Shown: positions 26,632-35,232 of the stretch, in pieces | How positions within the stretch are numbered: position 1 is the stretch's first letter | Layout: each line of letters starts with the position of its first letter | Assembly (NCBI GenBank): GCA_015056945.1 | Contig: SVFH01000001.1 | Coordinates: 1-64,000, forward strand | Length of the DNA stretch: 64,000 bases | Origin: Lachnospiraceae bacterium | GTDB lineage: Bacteria; Bacillota; Clostridia; Lachnospirales; Lachnospiraceae | Reading direction: 5' to 3' | Made by a program: the position numbers and the translations under genes | The notes under the pieces: model-generated | Databases searched by the model: none | Told to the model about the DNA's origin: nothing | What the model saw: the letters and a program-made list of their open reading frames with translations, nothing else

Positions 26632-27180
26632 ATGAGTGAATTTAAACGCTTAGAACGTAAGCTGATTGCCAAAGGTAGAATTATTGATTATTATCAGGAT
26701 ACCATTGAGGTTGAAAACGGTAATATTGTTACGTGGGATTTTATAGGTCATAAAGGTGCTGCAGCTGTTGTACCTGTGTTGCCGGATGGTCGTATCTTGA
26801 TGGTAAGACAATATCGAAATGCCTTAGAGCGATATACTGTTGAAATTCCAGCCGGTGGTTTGGATACACCGGATGAACCACATTATGATGCTGCTCTTAG
26901 GGAGTTAAAAGAAGAAACCGGTTATACGGCAAAAGAATTGGAATTACTGATTCGTATTAATACAACAGTTGCATTTTGTAATGAAATAATCTCTGTTTAT
27001 GTAGCTTTTCTTGATGGAGTAAGAGGAGAACAGGAGCTGGATGATGATGAGTTTATTCATGTAATTCCTTATGAAGTTTGCGATTTGGAACGAATGATTT
27101 ATACCGGTGAAATCACTGACTCTAAAACAATTTCCGCAATTATGTGTTATAAGAACAAGTTTTTGTTGCCGAATGCATAA
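26632..27180 (+). CDS. nudF: ADP-ribose pyrophosphatase (Nudix)
   Basis: The 182-residue Nudix hydrolase carries a complete Nudix box G-x5-E-x7-R-E-x-x-E-E-x-G (about 76-98, ending RELKEETGY). The upstream VRQYRNALERYTVEIPAG segment is typical of ADP-ribose pyrophosphatases. It probably splits ADP-ribose into AMP and ribose 5-phosphate. nudF upstream of spoIIM and xerD matches Bacillus gene order. Its last codons and stop form the left arm of a perfect 17-bp inverted repeat. Confidence 0.92.
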   Translation: MSEFKRLERKLIAKGRIIDYYQDTIEVENGNIVTWDFIGHKGAAAVVPVLPDGRILMVRQYRNALERYTVEIPAGGLDTPDEPHYDAALRELKEETGYTAKELELLIRINTTVAFCNEIISVYVAFLDGVRGEQELDDDEFIHVIPYEVCDLERMIYTGEITDSKTISAIMCYKNKFLLPNA

Positions 27181-27207
27181 ACTGTAAATAACAGTTTATG
27201 CATTCGG
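27169..27207 (+). repeat. Perfect 17-bp inverted repeat between nudF and the spoIIM-like gene
   Basis: Positions 27169-27185 pair perfectly with 27191-27207 around a 5-nt loop (AAATA). There is no T run, so it is not an ordinary terminator. The left arm covers the nudF stop codon; the right arm ends 8 nt before the spoIIM-like ATG and enters the GGGTGAT ribosome binding site. Within the left arm, CATAAACT (27176-27183) resembles a sigma-E -10 (CATACAHT), but I see only a weak -35. Confidence 0.85.
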
Positions 27208-27215
27208 GTGATGTT

Positions 27216-27833
27216 ATGAAAAAAATTAGAAGAATAAATGATGGTCTGAGCCGGAAGCAAAATATTATTATTTTGTTTCCGGCCGGTTTTATTATTGGTG
27301 TGATTTTAGGTTTTACTTTGTTTGATACAGAGCAGATTAATAACTGGATAGAATGTTTATTGGCTTTTGTAATTGATGTGTCAATAATACCATCATCCTT
27401 TTTTTGTTACGTGTTGTGGAAACGCTTGAAGCAGTTCGGTATGTTGGTGTTGTTTTGTTTCATGCCGTATGGACCATTAATGTATTATTCTTATTTGTTA
27501 TTTTGCTTGATTATATACGGTATTATTTTTTCGTGTTTTTGCAATTTTTATGGTTTGGGCGGATTCTTTGTTGGGTTGGCAAGTCTTATGCCTCATTTTA
27601 TTTTATACGGAATCGTATTATATTTTGGGTATGAACTTTTTATCTGTTTTTGGAGTTCGTTACATGGTAGTGACTCGCGCGGTCAATTTAAGCCAAGGCT
27701 ACAAGTATGTATTAAAGGTGTGTATATTCCGTTAATCATGCTTGTTTTGGTAGTTGCAATAATAGGTTTGGTTACTGAATGTTATGTAAATCCATTACTG
27801 GTGAAATTTTTCGTTAATATATTTTTAAAGTGA
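27216..27833 (+). CDS. spoIIM: SpoIIM-like sporulation membrane protein
   Basis: The 205-residue protein is strongly hydrophobic with about five membrane segments. SpoIIM, part of the DMP complex (SpoIID-SpoIIM-SpoIIP), drives peptidoglycan remodelling in engulfment. Support comes from position (between nudF and xerD, as in Bacillus), from size, and from matching features: a loop F-x-G-L-A-S-L-M-P-H-F (compare the SpoIIM S-V-L-P-Q-N region) and a C-terminal E-C-Y-V-N-P-L-L-V-K (compare E-A-Y-I-S-P). The sequence is divergent. Start at 27216; an upstream ATG at 27198 lies within the inverted repeat. Confidence 0.65.
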   Translation: MKKIRRINDGLSRKQNIIILFPAGFIIGVILGFTLFDTEQINNWIECLLAFVIDVSIIPSSFFCYVLWKRLKQFGMLVLFCFMPYGPLMYYSYLLFCLIIYGIIFSCFCNFYGLGGFFVGLASLMPHFILYGIVLYFGYELFICFWSSLHGSDSRGQFKPRLQVCIKGVYIPLIMLVLVVAIIGLVTECYVNPLLVKFFVNIFLK

Positions 27834-27928
27834 ATCGCAAGATATTGTTTTACTATTTCTTTCGTTCACAATATTTAGAAAAACGCCTTAAAATAAAGGG
27901 AAAATTGTAAAAAAGTTGTAAAATCTAT

Positions 27929-27957
27929 TTGCTTTTTCGGATGATTTTATCTATAAT
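27929..27957 (+). promoter_or_regulatory. Sigma-A promoter for xerD
   Basis: TTGCTT and TATAAT are 17 nt apart, about 76 nt upstream of the xerD start. Confidence 0.7.
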
Positions 27958-28033
27958 GGTACTTGCACAGTCAATGATTTACATAATTGTATTTTGTTAA
28001 CTTTGCAATAAGTTAGAGAAGGATAGTGGGTTG

Positions 28034-28918
28034 ATGGAGCAAAAGATTCATGCATTTATTGAATATATGCATAATGTGAAAAAAACATCGACAAATACAG
28101 AACTATCATATAAGCGGGATCTGATGAAACTGAATCAGTATTTATCTGCAAAAGGGGTTACAAGCTATCAAAATGTCACAACGATAATCTTGCGTGAGTT
28201 TATTGAAGAGATGCAAAATCGTAATTTTTCAGCAGCGACAATTTCGAGAACGATTGCATCCATGAAAGCATTTTGGCAATATTTGTTGTTACAGGAGATT
28301 GTTAGTACGGATGCGTCAGCGCCGTTAAAAGCACCTAAGATAGAAAAGAAGATGCCTGAAATACTTTCGGAGCGTGAAGTGACAAAGCTTTTAGAGCAAC
28401 CTTCAGGCAAAACACCAAAGCAGATTCGTGATCGCGCCATGATGGAACTATTATATGCAACCGGAATTCGTGTAACGGAACTGATTACGCTTAAAGTATC
28501 GGATGTGAATCTTAACATGGGCTTTATTGTGTGCAGAGATGCCAATAAAGAACGTCTTATACCTTTTGGCGCGAAGGCTAAGCATGCTCTGATGGAGTAT
28601 TTAAACGGTACGAGAGAGGCTATGCTTGAAGCTTCCGGATCTGATATTTTATTCGCGAATTGCTCCGGAGAGGAAATGAGTAGACAGGGCTTCTGGAAGA
28701 TTATTAAATATTACGCCAAGAAAGCCGGAATTGTTGCGGATATTACACCTCATACGCTTAGACACTCTTTTGCGGCTCATCTTGTTGAACATGGCGCAGA
28801 TTTAAAGAGTGTGCAGGAAATGCTTGGTCATTCCGATATTTCGACAACACAGATTTATGCTAACCTTACGCATAATCATTTGAGAGAAGTGTACGATAGT
28901 GCACATCCCAGAAAATAA
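28034..28918 (+). CDS. xerD: Site-specific tyrosine recombinase XerD
   Basis: XerD resolves chromosome dimers at dif with XerC. The 294 residues hold an N-terminal SAM-like core-binding domain (about 1-90) and the catalytic domain with Arg in TGIRVTEL (about 145), H-T-L-R-H (about 240-244), G-H-S and the tyrosine in TTQIYAN (about 275). Location downstream of spoIIM is the Bacillus xerD position; XerC cannot be fully excluded from sequence alone. Confidence 0.92.
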   Translation: MEQKIHAFIEYMHNVKKTSTNTELSYKRDLMKLNQYLSAKGVTSYQNVTTIILREFIEEMQNRNFSAATISRTIASMKAFWQYLLLQEIVSTDASAPLKAPKIEKKMPEILSEREVTKLLEQPSGKTPKQIRDRAMMELLYATGIRVTELITLKVSDVNLNMGFIVCRDANKERLIPFGAKAKHALMEYLNGTREAMLEASGSDILFANCSGEEMSRQGFWKIIKYYAKKAGIVADITPHTLRHSFAAHLVEHGADLKSVQEMLGHSDISTTQIYANLTHNHLREVYDSAHPRK

Positions 28919-29041
28919 TTCAGACTATATTACACGTATACTTGAAGTTTGTATGCGCACATGATAAAATCTCATTTGCGTATAGGAATTCTATTTATAC
29001 GTAGGATAAAGATTTTAGAAATATTAACACGGAGAATTAAC

Positions 29042-30265
29042 ATGACTATTTTTGAAGAACTTCAGGCCAGAGGATTGCTGGCACAGTTGACTGACGAAGA
29101 AGAGATTAAGAATTTAATTAATGAAGGGAAAGCTACATTCTACATTGGCTTTGATCCGACTGCTGACAGTTTGCATGTTGGTCATTTCATGGCACTTTGC
29201 CTTATGAAAAGATTGCAGATGGCAGGTAATAAGCCTATTGCTTTGATTGGCGGTGGTACCGGTATGATAGGTGATCCTTCCGGCAAAACTGATATGAGAA
29301 AGATGCTTACTCCCGAAATTATTCAACATAACTGCGATTGCTTTAAAGAACAGATGAGTAAGTTTATTGATTTTTCTGAAGGAAAAGCAATAATGGTTAA
29401 TAATGCAGACTGGCTTCTTGATTTGAATTATGTTTCTTTTTTAAGAGAAGTCGGAGCTCATTTTTCCGTTAACAGAATGCTTACCGCTGAATGTTATAAG
29501 CAGCGTATGGAAAAGGGTCTTACATTTCTTGAATTTAATTATATGATTATGCAGAGCTATGATTTCTATATGTTATATCAGAAGTACGGCTGTAATATGC
29601 AGTTTGGTGGTGACGACCAGTGGAGCAATATGCTTGGCGGTACAGAACTGATTCGCCGTAAACTTGGCAAAGATGCATATGCTATGACAATTAATCTTCT
29701 TTTGAATTCAGAAGGAAAGAAGATGGGAAAAACAGAAAAAGGTGCTGTTTGGCTTGATCCGAATAAAACATCACCTTATGAATTCTACCAGTATTGGAGA
29801 AATATTGGTGATGCAGATGTATTGAAATGTATTCGTATGTTGACTTTCCTTCCTTTGGAAGAGATTGATAAAATGAACGACTGGGAAGGAAGCCAGTTAA
29901 ATACTGCGAAAGAAATTCTTGCTTTCGAACTCACGAAAATGATTCATGGCGAAGCGGAAGCAACAAAGGCCCAGGAAGCTTCGAAAGCTTTGTTTGGCGG
30001 TGGTGGAAATAGTGCAAATATGCCCACATATACACTTTGCGAAACAGATTACAGAGATGGTACGATTGATTTGATTGGCATTCTTACGGCTGCTAAACTG
30101 GTGCCGACCAGAAGTGAAGGTCGTCGTGCAATTGAGCAGGGTGGTGTTGCCGTAAATGAAGAAAAGATTACTGATATTAAGAAGGTATATACCAAAGATG
30201 AAATTGGAGCCTCTGAATTTATTGTCAGAAGAGGTAAAAAGAATTTCTGTAAGATTTTAGTATAG
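29042..30265 (+). CDS. tyrS: Tyrosyl-tRNA synthetase
   Basis: TyrRS charges tRNA-Tyr. The 407 residues contain the class I HIGH-type motif HVGH (about 44-47), the KMSKS-type KMGKT (about 226-230) and a C-terminal S4 RNA-binding domain (about 345-405). The ATG at 29042 follows CGGAG; an ATG 93 nt upstream would add an unusual basic extension without a site. I see no T-box leader upstream. Confidence 0.97.
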   Translation: MTIFEELQARGLLAQLTDEEEIKNLINEGKATFYIGFDPTADSLHVGHFMALCLMKRLQMAGNKPIALIGGGTGMIGDPSGKTDMRKMLTPEIIQHNCDCFKEQMSKFIDFSEGKAIMVNNADWLLDLNYVSFLREVGAHFSVNRMLTAECYKQRMEKGLTFLEFNYMIMQSYDFYMLYQKYGCNMQFGGDDQWSNMLGGTELIRRKLGKDAYAMTINLLLNSEGKKMGKTEKGAVWLDPNKTSPYEFYQYWRNIGDADVLKCIRMLTFLPLEEIDKMNDWEGSQLNTAKEILAFELTKMIHGEAEATKAQEASKALFGGGGNSANMPTYTLCETDYRDGTIDLIGILTAAKLVPTRSEGRRAIEQGGVAVNEEKITDIKKVYTKDEIGASEFIVRRGKKNFCKILV

Positions 30266-30287
30266 TCTTTCAAGTATGTATTAAAGA

Positions 30288-30321
30288 CCGAAATGTTTTT
30301 CGAAACATTTCGGTTTTTTTT
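30288..30321 (+). terminator. Terminator after tyrS
   Basis: A perfect 11-bp stem (CCGAAATGTTT/AAACATTTCGG) with a TTCG loop and eight T. Confidence 0.95.
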
Positions 30322-30423
30322 ATATGGTAAGTTCTTGTGAAATCTAAAAATATTCTGTAGAAGTGTTTGTTTATCATTAAAATAAAAGAAAAAAATAAAG
30401 TATAAATTTTAAAAAAAATGTTA

Positions 30424-30476
30424 TTGACAACTTTCCTTGTCAATGATATATTGTGTTTGACAAGGAAAGTTGTCAA
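30424..30476 (+). promoter_or_regulatory. Promoter inside a composite 20-bp palindrome, candidate XRE operator
   Basis: Two 20-bp arms (30424-30443 and 30457-30476) are perfect inverted copies around a 13-nt centre. Each arm is itself a dyad, TTGACAA-N6-TTGTCAA, giving four half-sites. The first TTGACA is also a consensus -35, 17 nt upstream of TATATT (30447-30452). A repressor bound here would block the promoter of the CPBP-XRE-DUF3169 cassette; the XRE protein encoded in the cassette is the obvious candidate. Confidence 0.8.
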
Positions 30477-30514
30477 AATGCAAACAAAAATAGTCAAAGG
30501 AGTGTGATTTGTGA

Positions 30515-31582
30515 ATGAATGAAACGAATGTTACTACAGATGAACCGCAATTGACACATTGTGAAGTTCTGTACCGTGAGCAGCATCGAGCGGCAAGTGC
30601 AATTGGCTGGAGATATGCTGTTATGGGTATTGTTGTAATTGCCTTACAATTTTTAGCCGGAGCAGTATTGAGTGTGGTTGCCCCTGATTTTTACATCAAT
30701 AATCTTGGTTTTGTCAGTTTGTTGCTTACATTAGTTACGTTTGATGTAATCGGATTTTTACTGGTATTTCTTCTTACCAGAAATATGAATAAAGTTCAGA
30801 TTGAAAAGAAACGTATGCCTTTTGGCCATCTGATATTGGCAATATTGATTTCGGCAGGTTTTTGCGGTGTGGGATCTATTATTGGTGTTTTTGTGCATAC
30901 GCTGTTAACATTGCCGTTTGGCGGTGACGGTTCGACAGATATCAGCATGATAATGCTTAACAGCAGCATGTGGCTTCGTATTCTGGTAGTCGGAATCGGC
31001 GCACCGGTAATTGAGGAAATAATTTTCCGTAAATTCTTAATAGACAGAACGGTTATGTTCGGAGAATTTTTTGCAATCTTTTTATCAGGTATTTTCTTCG
31101 GATTATTTCATGGGAATTTTTCACAGTTTTTCTTTGCAACGTTACTTGGTTTTTTCTTTGCTTTTATTTACATTAAAACAGGAAATGTTTTGTATACTAT
31201 CATTCTTCATATGGTAATTAATATGACAACAAGTGTAGTAACTACGGTTCTTGCAGGAAAATATTTAAATGCTATTGGTGACGGTACTACTGAAAATGTG
31301 ATGAATGCGCTTACGACAAATCCGCTTCCGATTGTGATGTATTTGTTATGGATTTTCGTTCTTTTTATTATTTGTTTCGTTGGATTGATTGTTTTTATTG
31401 TTACGGTAGTAAAAAAGAAATATAAGCTCACACCGGTTGAAGGTGGATGTACTAAAAAGAAAACAATCTATGTAAGCATCTTTAATGTTGGATCTTTGTT
31501 GTTTTTTGCTGAAACTTTAATTCTGTTTGCAAACGCTTACGTGTTACCTGCATTACAGTATATACTTTCTTTGGAGCATTGA
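30515..31582 (+). CDS. CPBP family intramembrane metalloprotease
   Basis: The 355-residue protein has about eight membrane segments and the CPBP (Abi, Rce1-like) motifs: EExxxR in VIEEIIFRK (about 163-171), then F-x-x-x-H in FGLFHGN, and the later H-x-x-x-N in LHMVINM. These glutamates and histidines form the metal site. Members act in protein or peptide processing and in bacteriocin self-immunity. It is the first gene behind the palindromic operator, followed by an XRE regulator and a DUF3169 protein. The substrate is unknown. Confidence 0.88.
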   Translation: MNETNVTTDEPQLTHCEVLYREQHRAASAIGWRYAVMGIVVIALQFLAGAVLSVVAPDFYINNLGFVSLLLTLVTFDVIGFLLVFLLTRNMNKVQIEKKRMPFGHLILAILISAGFCGVGSIIGVFVHTLLTLPFGGDGSTDISMIMLNSSMWLRILVVGIGAPVIEEIIFRKFLIDRTVMFGEFFAIFLSGIFFGLFHGNFSQFFFATLLGFFFAFIYIKTGNVLYTIILHMVINMTTSVVTTVLAGKYLNAIGDGTTENVMNALTTNPLPIVMYLLWIFVLFIICFVGLIVFIVTVVKKKYKLTPVEGGCTKKKTIYVSIFNVGSLLFFAETLILFANAYVLPALQYILSLEH

Positions 31583-31600
31583 TATAGAGGAGGTGTTTTT

Positions 31601-31816
31601 ATGCCTTTAATAAACAGATTGAAAGAGCACAGAGGAAGACTTGGCATTAATCAACAGGAACTTGGTTTTCGGGTTGGCGTGAGCAGGCAGACAATCAGTT
31701 TGATTGAACGAGGAGACTATTCGCCGTCTGTTACGCTTGCAATTAAGATTGCCAAGGAGTTTGGCGTAACTGTAGAAGAGGTGTTTGATTATTATTCTGA
31801 TGATTCCGATAAATAA
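31601..31816 (+). CDS. XRE-family HTH transcriptional regulator
   Basis: This 71-residue protein is essentially one Cro/C1-type helix-turn-helix: LGINQQELGFRVGVSRQTIS contains helices 2 and 3, followed by LIERGDYSPSVTLAIKIA. There is no extra sensory domain. It has an excellent AGGAGG site and lies between the CPBP protease and the DUF3169 protein, the usual setting for small regulators controlling a membrane protein operon. It probably binds the palindrome upstream of its own operon (inference). Confidence 0.9.
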   Translation: MPLINRLKEHRGRLGINQQELGFRVGVSRQTISLIERGDYSPSVTLAIKIAKEFGVTVEEVFDYYSDDSDK

Positions 31817-31834
31817 AAGAAAGGTGTATTTGTT

Positions 31835-32680
31835 ATGAACATAGATGATAAAAAACATGAGGAATTACAAATAAAAAATATTGAAAAAGATAACAATGCT
31901 AAAAAACCTCTTGCAATTTTAATTTTGATTAGTTCGTTTTTTTTCGGGGCTTTTTTAGGAGCGGCAATGTGTTTTTTGTCGGATTTTATTGGTGATTTTG
32001 AAGGATTAAGCTTTGGTGAAGCGTGGCTTAGTATACAGAAATATTTGACGATTCCGACAAGGGCACTTTATGTTGTAGGTGATTTGGTTCTTTTGGGTGT
32101 AGTACTGTTTTTCTATCGGAAAGCAATGAAAACATGGAAGACGAATACGGATGAAGATGAAAAATACGAAAAAACCGATAAGTATATCAGCTTATTCATG
32201 ATTCTTGTGTCATTTGCAAATTGTTTTAATTTATCTGTATTTGGTGTTGCTTTATACAATAAGCCCGGTGTGATTACATTGCTGAATGAGTTATATGGAG
32301 ACATTGTTTCAAAGATTGTAAATTTTGCAGATTTATTGATTGCAGTATTTTTAACAATTCTTTTGTCTCTTGTATATTTGTATTTACAGAAAAAAATAAT
32401 TGATTTATTAAGAATTATGAATCCTGAAAAAAAGGGAAGTGCTTATGACCCCAAATTCCATAAAGTATGGTATGAAAGCTGTGATGAGGCAGAAAGAATG
32501 CAAATCGGAAATGCATCCTATAAAGCATATAGAACGACGAATGCATTGTGTATCATTATGATGACAGTATTTATTTGTATCGGTGTTGTGTTTGAAATCG
32601 GCATTCTTCCTATTGTGATTCCTGCGGTGATATGCGCTGTTATGAATTTGGTTTATGGTTTTGAGGCAATGAAAAGATAA
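31835..32680 (+). CDS. DUF3169-like membrane protein
   Basis: The 281-residue protein has a charged N-terminus and about six membrane segments (around 26-50, 74-95, 120-140, 165-190, 235-255 and 257-275). The overall pattern, with YESCDEAERMQIGNASYKAY in the last third, fits DUF3169, a family often next to small XRE regulators. No function is known. It ends the cassette; a bidirectional terminator separates it from prs. Confidence 0.65.
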   Translation: MNIDDKKHEELQIKNIEKDNNAKKPLAILILISSFFFGAFLGAAMCFLSDFIGDFEGLSFGEAWLSIQKYLTIPTRALYVVGDLVLLGVVLFFYRKAMKTWKTNTDEDEKYEKTDKYISLFMILVSFANCFNLSVFGVALYNKPGVITLLNELYGDIVSKIVNFADLLIAVFLTILLSLVYLYLQKKIIDLLRIMNPEKKGSAYDPKFHKVWYESCDEAERMQIGNASYKAYRTTNALCIIMMTVFICIGVVFEIGILPIVIPAVICAVMNLVYGFEAMKR

Positions 32681-32698
32681 AAAAATAATAGAAGATAT

Positions 32699-32734
32699 GA
32701 AAAACCTTTCGCTATTATAAGCGAAAGGTTTTTT
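32699..32734. terminator. Bidirectional terminator between DUF3169 gene and prs
   Basis: AACCTTTCGCT/AGCGAAAGGTT forms a perfect 11-bp stem flanked by A and T runs, working for both convergent genes. Confidence 0.9.
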
Positions 32735-32736
32735 GG

Positions 32737-33927
32737 TTAAAATTCAATGTTTTCATTTCTTTCATTATATAAAGAAAGAATTTTATGGATTTTTTCAGTA
32801 GGAGTAAGCGCGTTCATCAGTGAACTGTCGTGATTCATGAAGTCAATAATGGAAGCAATAAACTTACTCATGTCAGCCTGCAAATAGTATGGTCTTTGTA
32901 ATACTTCAGGCGGAGTGTATGTCAAGTTTGTAGTGATGATTTTATCAAAATAACACTTTTCGTAAGCTTTATCGAAGGCATCTAAACCATTTGTAAATAA
33001 TCCGAAAGTACAGCAGATGAAAACACGCTTTGCATTCATTGCTTTCAGCTGACGTGCAGTGTCAATCATGCTGTCACCTGAGGAAATCATATCATCCATA
33101 ATAATAACGTCTTTGCCGTCAATATTATCACCGAGAAACTCGTGAGCAACAATCGGATTTTTGCCATTTATAATTTGGGTATAATCTCTTCGTTTGTAAA
33201 ACATACCTGTATCAACACCTAATACGGTTGCAAAATATATAGCTCGATCAAGTGCGCCTTCATCGGGACTGATAACAACAGTATGTTCTTTGTCGATGAT
33301 TAAGTCGTTTTCATTGCTCAAAAGCGTGCGTGCAAACTGATAGTTTGGTGTGAAATTATCGAAACCACAAAGCGGTGTTGCATTGGCAACACGCGGGTCG
33401 TGACAATCAAAAGTAATGATGTTGTCAACACCCATTTCGGCAAGTTCGCTTAAAGCATATGCACAATCGAGGGATTCACGGCCGCTTCTTTTGTGCTGAC
33501 GACCTTCATACATAAAAGGCATAATGACTGTAATTCTGTGTGCTTTTCCGCGAGCAGCACTGATTAAGCGTTTCAAATCCTGATAATGATCATCAGGAGA
33601 CATGTGATTCTCGTATCCAAACATTTTGTAAGTTAAACTGTTGTTGCATACGTCAACGAGGAAGAATAAATCTTTTCCTCTGACAGATTCAGCAAGCTGT
33701 CCTTTGCCTTCGCCGCTTCCAAAACGCGGAGTAGAGCAGTTTGCAAGATAGTTATTTTCGATATAGCCGTTGAAGGCATGGTCTGCCCGATGAACGTTAT
33801 TAATTTTGCGACGATAGGATACAAGATGATTGTTTACCATATCACCCAACATCGCGGCACCGGGAAGTGCAACTAATTTCAATGGTGCAACCGGCATTGC
33901 ATTTTCTAAAGCATTTAAGTTCGCCAT
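32737..33927 (-). CDS. prs: Ribose-phosphate pyrophosphokinase, long form
   Basis: Prs makes PRPP from ribose 5-phosphate and ATP. The PRPP-binding loop is clear (VIIMDDMISSGDS), as are the flexible-loop KRR and the FDCHD motif that replaces the usual DLHA. At 396 residues it is about 80 longer than the bacterial norm; an N-terminal extension and an insertion near residues 60-80 account for this. The GQFFDIPVDN-type segment has diverged to PLCGFDNFTP. An AAAGGA site precedes the ATG. It is on the reverse strand with its own promoter. Confidence 0.9.
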   Translation of the reverse strand: MANLNALENAMPVAPLKLVALPGAAMLGDMVNNHLVSYRRKINNVHRADHAFNGYIENNYLANCSTPRFGSGEGKGQLAESVRGKDLFFLVDVCNNSLTYKMFGYENHMSPDDHYQDLKRLISAARGKAHRITVIMPFMYEGRQHKRSGRESLDCAYALSELAEMGVDNIITFDCHDPRVANATPLCGFDNFTPNYQFARTLLSNENDLIIDKEHTVVISPDEGALDRAIYFATVLGVDTGMFYKRRDYTQIINGKNPIVAHEFLGDNIDGKDVIIMDDMISSGDSMIDTARQLKAMNAKRVFICCTFGLFTNGLDAFDKAYEKCYFDKIITTNLTYTPPEVLQRPYYLQADMSKFIASIIDFMNHDSSLMNALTPTEKIHKILSLYNERNENIEF

Positions 33928-33980
33928 GATATCAAATAATCCTTTCCGGATAAAATATCTGTATTATCCGCATCATTTAT

Positions 33981-34009
33981 ACTATATCGCGAGGTTGTGA
34001 ATGCGTCAA
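33981..34009 (-). promoter_or_regulatory. Sigma-A promoter for prs
   Basis: On the reverse strand TTGACG and TATAGT are 17 nt apart. The leader contains a 7-bp hairpin (33947-33970) just upstream of the ribosome binding site. Confidence 0.75.
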
Positions 34010-34062
34010 GAATGATTATTTCCTTATTTTTCAGTCAATTTATAGATTTTTTATACAATATT

Positions 34063-34091
34063 TTGAAAAAAGTGTGAAATTTTGGTAGATT
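34063..34091 (+). promoter_or_regulatory. Possible promoter for the GH43 gene
   Basis: TTGAAA and TAGATT are 17 nt apart. The region is A+T-rich, so chance matches are likely. Confidence 0.35.
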
Positions 34092-34145
34092 TTTATAAGA
34101 AAACATGCTAAAATAAACAAGAAGTAATAATTAGGAGGCAGCGAT

Positions 34146-35123
34146 ATGGCAAATCAAAAAGAACCTTTAGTAACACATATTTTTACCGCAGATCCTTCTG
34201 CACATGTTTTTGACGGCAAACTTTATGTATATCCTTCACATGACTTAGCGCATGATGGCGAAGACAATGATGAAGGCGATGAGTACCAGATGGAAGATTA
34301 TCACGTGTTATCAATGGATAGCTTAGATGCTCCTTGTGTTGATAATGGTGAAGCACTTCATATGAAAGATGTACCTTGGGTGAGCAAACAGATGTGGGCT
34401 CCTGACTGTGCTTTTAAGGATGGTAAGTATTATCTTTATTTCCCTGCAAGAGATAAGGAAGGAAACTTCCGTATCGGTGTAGCGATTAGTGATAATCCTG
34501 CAGGACCTTTCAAGCCGGAAGATAACTATATTCAGGGAACTTTCAGTATTGACCCTGCTGTTTTGGTTGATGATGATGAAGAGTCTTACATTTATTTTGG
34601 TGGACTTTGGGGCGGTCAGCTTGAAAAGTGGGTTACCGGTTCCTTTAATCCGGATGGTGCTGAACCGAAGGAAGAAGGTGCACATGAAGTTCGTCCCCGT
34701 GTTGCAAAATTAAATAAAGATATGATCTCTTTGGCTGAAGAACCCAGAGAAATTGTAATTCTTGATGAGAACGGAAATGAATTGCTTGCATCTGATGAAG
34801 ACAGAAGATACTTCGAAGGTCCTTGGATGCACAAGTATAACGGCAAATACTATTATTCTTATTCTACAGGTACAACTCATTACCTTGTATATGCTATCGG
34901 TGATTCACCTTATGGTCCGTTTACTTATCAGGGTAGAATTCTTGAACCTGTTATTGGTTGGACAACTCATCATTCCATCGTTGAATATAACGGTAAATGG
35001 TATCTGTTCTATCATGACAGCGAGATGTCAAACGGCGTAAATCACAGAAGATGTGTTAAGTTCAGAGAATTGAAATACAATCCGGACGGAACCATTATCT
35101 GCATGAAGCCTTACGAAGATTAA
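34146..35123 (+). CDS. Glycoside hydrolase family 43 enzyme
   Basis: The 325-residue protein is a five-bladed beta-propeller glycosidase. Typical GH43 landmarks are FTADPSAHVFDGKLYVYPSHD (catalytic base Asp around residue 15), WAPDCAF, SIDPAVLVDDDE (pKa-modulating Asp region), and FEGPWMHKYNGKYY (general acid Glu around residue 226). It has no signal peptide, so it probably cleaves imported arabino- or xylo-oligosaccharides in the cytosol. No transporter or regulator gene is adjacent. The start follows TAGGAGGC. Confidence 0.9.
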   Translation: MANQKEPLVTHIFTADPSAHVFDGKLYVYPSHDLAHDGEDNDEGDEYQMEDYHVLSMDSLDAPCVDNGEALHMKDVPWVSKQMWAPDCAFKDGKYYLYFPARDKEGNFRIGVAISDNPAGPFKPEDNYIQGTFSIDPAVLVDDDEESYIYFGGLWGGQLEKWVTGSFNPDGAEPKEEGAHEVRPRVAKLNKDMISLAEEPREIVILDENGNELLASDEDRRYFEGPWMHKYNGKYYYSYSTGTTHYLVYAIGDSPYGPFTYQGRILEPVIGWTTHHSIVEYNGKWYLFYHDSEMSNGVNHRRCVKFRELKYNPDGTIICMKPYED

Positions 35124-35136
35124 TAATTTGATGAAT

Positions 35137-35165
35137 AAGCGCATTGCCCAAAGCAATGCGCTTTT
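35137..35165 (+). terminator. Terminator after the GH43 gene
   Basis: A perfect 11-bp stem (AAGCGCATTGC/GCAATGCGCTT) followed by a T-rich run. Confidence 0.85.
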
Positions 35166-35232
35166 CTTCTTGTTTAAAACATTTTTCTGTTGTATGATGA
35201 AATGAAGAGTACAGAAAGAATAGGAAATTGAC

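Noticed and set aside
28919-29041. T-box riboswitch upstream of tyrS
   Set aside because: The 123-nt gap is too short for a T-box and lacks its conserved core and terminator/antiterminator pair.
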